Shown here piece by piece: positions 58,675 through 64,000 of a DNA stretch of 64,000 nt; position 1 is the stretch's first letter; each line of letters opens with the position of its first letter. The DNA is taken from NCBI GenBank assembly GCA_927441425.1, contig CAKMKG010000014.1, positions 1-64,000 on the forward strand. The letters are read 5' to 3'. The notes beneath the pieces were generated by a model. That model was not told the origin of the DNA. It was given only the letters and a program-made list of their open reading frames with translations, and did not search any database. The position numbers were made by a program, and so were the translations under genes. The stretch comes from an uncultured Bacillota bacterium (GTDB lineage Bacteria > Bacillota > Clostridia > Peptostreptococcales > Anaerovoracaceae).

Positions 58675-59625
58675 ATGAAAATGGAAAACATCAATCACAT
58701 CGCTATCATTGGAACAGGTATGATCGGCGCCAGTATGGCGGCGATGTTTACAGGAAACGGTTATCCTACGACGATGCTTGCATTGAACGAGCAGGAGCAA
58801 ATCAGAGGCCGGGATCTCTATGACACGTGCTTTCGAGATTTAATAGAGAAAGAGCTTGTGACTGAGGAGCAGGCCAAGCGGTGTGCAAATTTACTGAGCT
58901 TTACCTATGACTATAAAGAGATCGCCCATACAGATTTTATTTTTGAGTGCGTGGTGGAAAGGCTGGATATCAAATACTGTGTATACGAAATGATAGAAGA
59001 GCACTGTAAACAGTTTAAGGTATTGGCATCCTCCACGTCTGCCTTGTCAGCAGATGATTTGGCAGAAGGCTTAAAGACAAATAAAGATAAATTGGTTGTG
59101 GCACATCCTTATAATCCTCCCCATCTTGTGCCTTTTGTCGAGGTCGTAAAGAGCAAGTATACAACGGAGGAAGCGGCACAAATGGCATTTGACGTGCTGG
59201 AATCAACGGGCCGTAAGGTTATCATCATGCAGCGATGTGCACCGGGATTTGTAGCCAACCGGCTGCAGCATGCCTTGCTTCGCGAGGCGGTACATATTGT
59301 GGAAGAAGGCCTTGCCACACCAAGAGATATTGATAAGGCCCTGATGTACAGCTTCGCGCCAAGGTATACCTCTGTTGGGCTATTTGAACATCAGGATGCC
59401 GCCGGGCTGGATATGGTAAAGTGCATCGAGGATTATTTGCTGCCTACATTGAGCAATGCGTGCACGACACCGGATTATATCAACAAACTGGTCAATGAGA
59501 ACAACCTGGGCATGAAGACCGGGAAAGGAATTTATGATTGGCCAAAAGAAGCACAGGATGAATTCCGACGAAAGGCCTCGGCGCCGTATCTAAAGTATTT
59601 CAACTGGGATATTCCAAAAGAATAG
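58675..59625 (+). CDS. 3-hydroxyacyl-CoA dehydrogenase family protein
   Basis: 316 residues. NAD-binding HIAIIGTGMIGASMAAMFTGNGYPTTMLALNE, then DFIFECVVERLDIKYCVYEMIEEHC, AHPYNPPHLVPFVEVV and the C-terminal APGFVANRLQHALLREAVHIVEEGLATPRDIDKAL. The HPYNPP motif and single-domain length point to the carnitine dehydrogenase/L-gulonate dehydrogenase-like branch as much as to fatty-acid enzymes, so the substrate may be a free hydroxy acid. It shares an operator with the ABC importer at 60.7 kb, suggesting it oxidises the imported compound. Confidence 0.85.
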   Translation: MKMENINHIAIIGTGMIGASMAAMFTGNGYPTTMLALNEQEQIRGRDLYDTCFRDLIEKELVTEEQAKRCANLLSFTYDYKEIAHTDFIFECVVERLDIKYCVYEMIEEHCKQFKVLASSTSALSADDLAEGLKTNKDKLVVAHPYNPPHLVPFVEVVKSKYTTEEAAQMAFDVLESTGRKVIIMQRCAPGFVANRLQHALLREAVHIVEEGLATPRDIDKALMYSFAPRYTSVGLFEHQDAAGLDMVKCIEDYLLPTLSNACTTPDYINKLVNENNLGMKTGKGIYDWPKEAQDEFRRKASAPYLKYFNWDIPKE

Positions 59626-59663
59626 AACAATACTTAACATGCTTTCTCCCCCTTTTCTATATA

Positions 59664-59702
59664 GGAAAGAAGTGCCGATTCGGCACTTCTTTCCTTTTTT
59701 TT
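59664..59702 (+). terminator. Terminator after the dehydrogenase
   Basis: GGAAAGAAGTGCCG/CGGCACTTCTTTCC 14-bp perfect stem, loop ATT, then a run of Ts. Confidence 0.95.
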
Positions 59703-59765
59703 ACATGGGCGTCTACCTCATTTTAAGCAAACGCTTTACATGCTTATATATCAACAATGATCAAC

Positions 59766-59773
59766 AATCGATT
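59766..59773. promoter_or_regulatory. Half-matching operator before the GntR gene
   Basis: AATCGATT, the centre of the 16-bp palindrome, with AAATAT on one side, 13 bp upstream of the gntR -35. Confidence 0.4.
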
Positions 59774-59786
59774 AAATATATTTTTA

Positions 59787-59816
59787 TTGACTTTTCAGTG
59801 GTTTTTTTGGTATTAT
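59787..59816 (+). promoter_or_regulatory. gntR promoter
   Basis: TTGACT (59787-59792), 18-bp spacer, TATTAT (59811-59816). Confidence 0.6.
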
Positions 59817-59846
59817 AGGACTGTTAAGATACGTAAGAGGTAAAAT

Positions 59847-60506
59847 ATGACAAAGATAAAGAGAAAACCGATCGAAAAAAGACCATTATACAGAGAAGAA
59901 ATAGGAAATGCCATTCGAGATGCAATTGTGTCAGGCGATTTGAAGCCCGGAGATCGAATTGTTGAGACACAATGGGCAAAAGACTTAGGAGTGTCCCAGT
60001 CACCGGTGCGTGAGGCGATCAGAGAACTGGAAATGATGGGCCTAGTGGAAAATATCCCCTATCAGGGTTGTATTGTTCGAAAAGCCACCAAGCAGGACAT
60101 GAAGGATGCCTATCGGGTCCGTATGTATTTGGAAATGTTGGGAATTCAAGACGCCGTAGAGGGTGCAACGGAAGACCAATTAAAGGAAATAGATAAAGTG
60201 AACAAAGAGATGGAAGCGGAAGCGAAGAAAAATGCTTTTAATGCCTATACAAAAAAGAACGAAGAGTTTCATGAAAAGATTATAGAAGTGTCACAAAATG
60301 GGCTCCTGATCCGTTTATGGAAGCAGAGTCACATACAGGATTCTACTTTTTTCGGAACACAGCTCTCGGATCAATCTCTGGAAGCACTGGCGATTCGCCA
60401 CAAAGTTTTATACGAGGCAATTGAGGCGAGAGATGTTAAACGTGCACAAGAAGCAATTTACCAACATTTCCAGGAGCTGATTGAAGAACTGGATCGAAAA
60501 GCGTAG
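59847..60506 (+). CDS. GntR family regulator, FCD subfamily
   Basis: 219 residues. N-terminal winged helix YREEIGNAIRDAIVSGDLKPGDRIVETQWAKDLGVSQSPVREAIRELEMMGLVENIPYQGCIVRK; the all-helical FCD ligand domain follows, with conserved metal/ligand residues in RVRMYLEMLGIQDAV, NEEFHEKII and AIRHKVLYEAIEARDVKRAQEAIYQHF. FadR-like members sense organic acids or acyl compounds. Identical palindromes before the dehydrogenase and the ABC importer are its probable operators. Confidence 0.93.
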   Translation: MTKIKRKPIEKRPLYREEIGNAIRDAIVSGDLKPGDRIVETQWAKDLGVSQSPVREAIRELEMMGLVENIPYQGCIVRKATKQDMKDAYRVRMYLEMLGIQDAVEGATEDQLKEIDKVNKEMEAEAKKNAFNAYTKKNEEFHEKIIEVSQNGLLIRLWKQSHIQDSTFFGTQLSDQSLEALAIRHKVLYEAIEARDVKRAQEAIYQHFQELIEELDRKA

Positions 60507-60527
60507 CAAATAAATTATGCTAATGAA

Positions 60528-60561
60528 ACAAAATACTTGAATAAGGTATTTTGTTTTTTTA
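60528..60561 (+). terminator. Terminator after gntR
   Basis: ACAAAATAC/GTATTTTGT stem followed by seven Ts. Confidence 0.9.
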
Positions 60562-60636
60562 TTTAGATATTTATTGCAATTTCAAGGGTTAAATCGCTAT
60601 TGTTTAATTTCTCTGAAAATTCACGAAATCCTGATG

Positions 60637-60664
60637 TTGACATCGGTCAATTCAATGATATAAT
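60637..60664 (+). promoter_or_regulatory. Promoter of the ABC importer operon
   Basis: TTGACA (60637-60642), 16-bp spacer, TATAAT (60659-60664) with extended TGA. Confidence 0.85.
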
Positions 60665-60674
60665 AAAATAATCA

Positions 60675-60690
60675 ATATAATCGATTATAT
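60675..60690. promoter_or_regulatory. 16-bp palindromic operator, site 2
   Basis: ATATAATCGATTATAT at about +4 to +19 of the importer transcript, identical to site 1. Binding there would block transcription. Confidence 0.75.
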
Positions 60691-60760
60691 AAAAACGATA
60701 TTGATGGGACTTAATTTCAATGCTATCCCAAACAAAAAAGTATCTTTTGAGGAGGTTACT

Positions 60761-62044
60761 ATGAAAAAATCACTAATTCTATTATTGGCTATGGTTCTTG
60801 TTTTTTCTGCGTTTACCGGCTGTGGATCAGATCCAGCTGCAGAGACGGGAAATGAGGAAGCGCCTGCGGGAGCACTAAAGATAGGACATTTGTCTTATCA
60901 TACCGGCCCGTTCGGTCATGTAGGTCCTATGTTTGATGGAGCAGCAAACTTCGCATTAGACTTCATTAATGAAGCTCCGCCTCTTGACAGAGAGGTAACA
61001 ATTATTCATCAGGATATTGGAACAATTGGTGAAGGTCAGGCAGCAAGAAAGCTGGTTGATAGTGAAAAGGTTGATGTTCTTCTTAACGTAGCAGGCGAAT
61101 ACATGTCTTATCGAGACTGGCTGCTGGAAGTTGAAGCAGAAATCGGTGGACCGCTTCTTCCATCTGTGCATGGGGGATCAATCGATATGGCTTACGGAGG
61201 AGTCGTAACAGAGCCGATCTTTAGAGGAGCGCCAATGGATACTGACCAAGGCGCAGCTACAGCAATCGAGGCCCAGAAGCAAGGAGCAAAAACGGTTGTT
61301 GTCATGGCAGTTGAAAACGACGGAATGCAGATGCAGCAAGAGGCTGCAGTAAAAGCGAGCAAAGCGTTAGGAATGGAAGTATTGGGCGAGCTGGATTTCC
61401 AGCCGGAACAGACCTCTTACAGAAGTGTTGTCAGTCAGGCACAGGCTCTGAACCCTGATGCTCTGTTAATCTTCTGCGCTGCGGAAGACGGCGGTACGGT
61501 AGTCAAGAATGCAGCTGAAATGGGCATGTCGTCCATTATCGTTGGTGCAACAGACTGGATGTTCGTTGAATTCCCGAAGACCGCTACGATGGATGCGCTG
61601 AACAAGCATAAGTATGTCGGTGCAGTTGGATTTACATATCAGGAAGGACCTGCATGGGATTTCTATAAAGCAGCTTGGGACGCTTCCGAGTATGCAGAAC
61701 TGAACGATGCATCCAATTCTTACACATTACAGTATTATGATCTCTTGAATGTTGCTATGCTGGCCATCGAACAAGCCGGCGGAACAGATGTGGCGGCCTG
61801 GGTAGATGCTATGTATGATGTATCCATGGGACCCGGCAAAAAAGTATATACTTATGCAGAAGGGATTGAAGCCCTGAGAAACGGTGAAGCGATCGATTAT
61901 GATGGAGTAACCGGTGCATTCAACTATACTCCTACGGGCGTAGTTGGCGGGCTTTTCGGAGTATTCCAGTGGACAGATGCCGATACTCTTGAAAGAACAA
62001 GTCTCATCGAAGGTCAGACCATATTGGATGTTACAAGTAAATAA
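60761..62044 (+). CDS. ABC transporter substrate-binding lipoprotein, LivK/type 1 class
   Basis: 427 residues from ATG 60761 (GAGGAGG upstream; the reading from 60701 lies over the operator and leader). Signal MKKSLILLLAMVLVFSAFTGC with lipid Cys21. The mature part GALKIGHLSYHTGPFGHVGPMFDGAANFALDFIN and the Rossmann-like half LNPDALLIFCAAEDGGTVVKNAAEMG follow the branched-chain amino acid receptor fold. Ligand unknown; may be an amide, urea or short acid, given its pairing with a hydroxyacid dehydrogenase. Confidence 0.88.
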   Translation: MKKSLILLLAMVLVFSAFTGCGSDPAAETGNEEAPAGALKIGHLSYHTGPFGHVGPMFDGAANFALDFINEAPPLDREVTIIHQDIGTIGEGQAARKLVDSEKVDVLLNVAGEYMSYRDWLLEVEAEIGGPLLPSVHGGSIDMAYGGVVTEPIFRGAPMDTDQGAATAIEAQKQGAKTVVVMAVENDGMQMQQEAAVKASKALGMEVLGELDFQPEQTSYRSVVSQAQALNPDALLIFCAAEDGGTVVKNAAEMGMSSIIVGATDWMFVEFPKTATMDALNKHKYVGAVGFTYQEGPAWDFYKAAWDASEYAELNDASNSYTLQYYDLLNVAMLAIEQAGGTDVAAWVDAMYDVSMGPGKKVYTYAEGIEALRNGEAIDYDGVTGAFNYTPTGVVGGLFGVFQWTDADTLERTSLIEGQTILDVTSK

Positions 62045-62069
62045 TAATACAGTTTAAACAATGATCGAG

Positions 62070-62121
62070 CACCTGCTTTCGAAGAGGATATTCACTTCAA
62101 TTCTCCTCCCGGAAGCAGGTG
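62070..62121 (+). terminator. Intercistronic hairpin after the binding-protein gene
   Basis: CACCTGCTTTC/GGAAGCAGGTG 11-bp stem, 30-nt loop, no T-run. Like the pstS-pstC hairpin, it probably makes the receptor more abundant than the permease. Confidence 0.6.
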
Positions 62122-62163
62122 TTAATAAAACAGAACTGAGGAATTTAGTGTAAAGGAGTTACT

Positions 62164-63027
62164 ATGACCTTATCGACATTTTTATCGAGTACTTTGGTAT
62201 TAGGACTGCTTGAGGCGGCACCATTGGTTCTTGCAGCAATTGGGTTTACGTTAATATACCGTTTGAATGGATTTACTAATGTGGCCTATGCTGAAAACAT
62301 AACTCTGGGCGCCTATTTCGCAGTGATCTTTAATTCCCTTTTGGGTTGGAACTTTTATGCTTCCATCATCCCGGCTGCGCTGCTTTCGGGATTATTAAGT
62401 GTTGTTACATATCTGGTCATATTCCGGCCTTCATTTCGAAGAGGGGTTGGAAAAACGGAGCTGATTATATTATCCGTCGGCGTATCCTATTTCATCCGAT
62501 ACGGATCGAGAATCCTTTTTGGCAATGATTTATTCAATTTTAATTTCAGCAGCACCTCTTATCTGAAGGTTTTTGGAATTGGTGTCACGAACATCCAGCT
62601 GATCTGCATCGGATTGGTTGCAGTGATATCCATCGGTATTTATTTCTTTATCTATAAGACAAATTACGGTGAAAAAATGAGGGCCCTTGCGGATAACGAA
62701 GAACTGGCAATGATCAGCGGAATTAATCCGACAAAGGTATCACTGCTGATCTGGTTTATTGCAGGAAGCTCTGCGGGACTTGCTGGGTTATTCTACGGCT
62801 CGTTCTCCTTTGTAAGTTCATCATTGGGATGGAATATGATTCTGATTGTAATCATGGTATCCGTCGTAGGCGGAGTCGGAAGCATCCGTGGCGCTTTGGT
62901 TGCAAGTGCATTTGTAGGGATCGTGACATCGGCAGTGAATCTTTTGTCATCCAACTCTTTATACGGAGATATCGTATTATTGATAATCTTTATCGGAATT
63001 CTTAAAGTAAGAAAGGTGAGGGTGTAA
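62164..63027 (+). CDS. ABC transporter permease, LivH-like
   Basis: 287 residues, eight helices. LVLGLLEAAPLVLAAIGFTLIYRLNGFTNVAYAENITLGAYFAVIFN is the LivH N-terminal pattern; GEKMRALADNEELAMISGINPTKVSLLIWFIAGSSAGLAGLFYG is the EAA-like coupling loop. Forms the channel with the LivM-like gene 2 nt downstream. Confidence 0.9.
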   Translation: MTLSTFLSSTLVLGLLEAAPLVLAAIGFTLIYRLNGFTNVAYAENITLGAYFAVIFNSLLGWNFYASIIPAALLSGLLSVVTYLVIFRPSFRRGVGKTELIILSVGVSYFIRYGSRILFGNDLFNFNFSSTSYLKVFGIGVTNIQLICIGLVAVISIGIYFFIYKTNYGEKMRALADNEELAMISGINPTKVSLLIWFIAGSSAGLAGLFYGSFSFVSSSLGWNMILIVIMVSVVGGVGSIRGALVASAFVGIVTSAVNLLSSNSLYGDIVLLIIFIGILKVRKVRV

Positions 63028-63029
63028 GT

Positions 63030-63929
63030 ATGGGACTTTTATCGGGATATGTGATCTATTCACTCTCTTTTCTTTTGATCTATATTGCACTTGCAACAAT
63101 CTTGCATTTGCAGTTCAGCATAACGGGAATCGTCAACTTCGGTCTTGTCGGTTTCTGGGGTCTCGGCATGTATCTATTTGCACTGCTGCAGACGAAGCTT
63201 GCACTGCCGTTTCTGCCGGCGCTCATTTTGGCATGTGCGCTAGTCGGAATGACCGCGTTGCTTTTGGGCCGTGTGATCCTGAATCTAGACGGACAGGCGA
63301 TTCTGGTCGGTACGCTGGCCTTTGCAACCATCATAGAATATCTGACAACTACGGAAAAATGGGCCACCAACGGCGTAATGGGCTTAGGGACCATCAAAAT
63401 GCCCTTCGATTTCGGACGGTCAACTGATCAGGTGTTTTTCCTTCTCATACTCCTATGTCTGGTTCTGCTGATCCTTTATACAGCAAAATTGAAGACATCG
63501 CCATACGGAAGACTGCTTTTAAGTATCAAGGACAACGAAGTTCTTGCGCAAAGCCTTGGAAAACCTACCTTCCGTCATAAGATCATTTTCTTTACATTTA
63601 CGTGTATCCTAATTGGATTTTTTGGAGCCCTGTCTGCTCCCTTGTATAACTATATCTTCCCAAGAATGATTGGCCCCGGCGTTACGTTTACCATTTGGAT
63701 CGCCTTGATGCTTGGCGGAAGAACAAGACTTCTGGGCGGTATGATCGGAATTGTGGCAACCGTTGGACTGTTTGACTATTTCATAGAAACGGTAGTGCCG
63801 ATTCCAACACAATATGCAGAAATGGTTCCGAACTTTAAATTTGCCCTCTATGGACTTATGCTGATCCTGATTCTCATGTTCAGACCGCTTGGCATACTGG
63901 GAGATAAGAAAAAGGAGGGGGTAAAATGA
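63030..63929 (+). CDS. ABC transporter permease, LivM-like
   Basis: 299 residues. ALATILHLQFSITGIVNFGLVGFWGLGMYLFALLQTKL is the LivM membrane pattern; SPYGRLLLSIKDNEVLAQSLGKPTFRHKIIFFTFTCILIGFFGALSAPLYNYIFP the coupling loop. The end overlaps the ATPase start (ATGA). Confidence 0.9.
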   Translation: MGLLSGYVIYSLSFLLIYIALATILHLQFSITGIVNFGLVGFWGLGMYLFALLQTKLALPFLPALILACALVGMTALLLGRVILNLDGQAILVGTLAFATIIEYLTTTEKWATNGVMGLGTIKMPFDFGRSTDQVFFLLILLCLVLLILYTAKLKTSPYGRLLLSIKDNEVLAQSLGKPTFRHKIIFFTFTCILIGFFGALSAPLYNYIFPRMIGPGVTFTIWIALMLGGRTRLLGGMIGIVATVGLFDYFIETVVPIPTQYAEMVPNFKFALYGLMLILILMFRPLGILGDKKKEGVK

Positions 63930-64000
63930 GAACAAAAGCACTTCACTTACAAAATGTTGTAAAAAAATACGGTGGAAGAACTGTGGTGAACGTTCCGGAC
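63926..64000 (+). CDS. ABC transporter ATP-binding protein, LivG-like, partial
   Basis: The first 25 codons before the window ends: MRTKALHLQNVVKKYGGRTVVNV, the usual LivG-type entry with the aromatic A-loop residue (KYGG). GGAGGGGG precedes the ATG, which overlaps the LivM-like stop. Walker motifs lie outside. Confidence 0.8.
   Translation, partial: MRTKALHLQNVVKKYGGRTVVNVPD

Noticed and set aside
1-64000. CRISPR array, prophage or transposase
   Set aside because: No evenly spaced direct repeats, phage structural genes or transposase frames were seen; the only dispersed repeat is the three-copy structured element.

Overview
The window looks like chromosome from an anaerobic, spore-forming Clostridia-type Bacillota, possibly near Anaerovoracaceae/Eubacteriaceae (the family is inference). 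The signs are strong AGGAGG ribosome sites, TTG and GTG starts, bofA and dnaX-ebfC-recR synteny, PhoP- and LexA-type boxes, an Ech [NiFe] hydrogenase, and oxygen-defence genes typical of anaerobes. There are no tRNA or rRNA genes, no CRISPR array and no intact insertion sequence.

Layout. 1-3.5 kb (minus): a cut-off ABC substrate-binding lipoprotein, an ATP-grasp ligase, a family 2 glycosyltransferase and a WecE-like sugar aminotransferase, divergent from rfbB (dTDP-glucose 4,6-dehydratase). 4.8-8.9 kb: a sulfur/selenium trafficking cluster with two TusA-like carriers, a LysR regulator, YeeE/YedE transport protein in two half-length genes, and a thioredoxin reductase with a degenerate thioredoxin tail. 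9.0-10.5 kb: a broken disulfide-reductase remnant and a tungsten-cofactor-type radical SAM maturase. 10.6-16.0 kb: Pho-box-controlled pstSCAB, then arsR, a metallophosphoesterase and arsC. 16.2-22.7 kb: the most interesting region. It has a NifX-like protein, an ArsM-like methyltransferase, an untracked 35-residue Cys-Cys peptide, a radical SAM/SPASM-DUF5714 enzyme, a thioredoxin-thioredoxin reductase fusion, desulfoferrodoxin, a DUF6132 membrane peptide and a HypE-like protein. It looks like a cysteine-rich RiPP locus tied to thiol, metal or metalloid chemistry.

22.8-26.4 kb: SRP RNA, dnaX, ebfC, recR, an inverted yaaL and bofA. 26.7-30.7 kb: two APC permeases around a GNAT acetyltransferase. 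31-43.4 kb: a complete echABCDEF energy-converting hydrogenase with hypA, hypB, hypF, a DUF362-ferredoxin, hypC, hypD and hypE; the product would couple ferredoxin oxidation and H2 evolution to ion pumping. 43.5-45.2 kb (minus): citrate synthase behind a c-di-AMP (ydaO-type) riboswitch and terminator. 45.3-50.2 kb: LexA-boxed uvrBA. 50.4-56.7 kb: a DMT exporter, pncB, and ilvE-ilvB with two tandem ilvN genes. 57-58.4 kb (minus): a Cys-rich DUF11 protein without signal peptide. 58.6-64 kb: a 3-hydroxyacyl-CoA dehydrogenase, a GntR regulator and a LivKHMG-type ABC importer; the dehydrogenase and importer share an identical 16-bp palindrome.

Beyond genes, three copies of a structured ~95-nt intergenic repeat (23.0, 36.6 and 56.8 kb) have terminal stems that differ in sequence but stay complementary, and two tandem hairpins before rfbB do the same.
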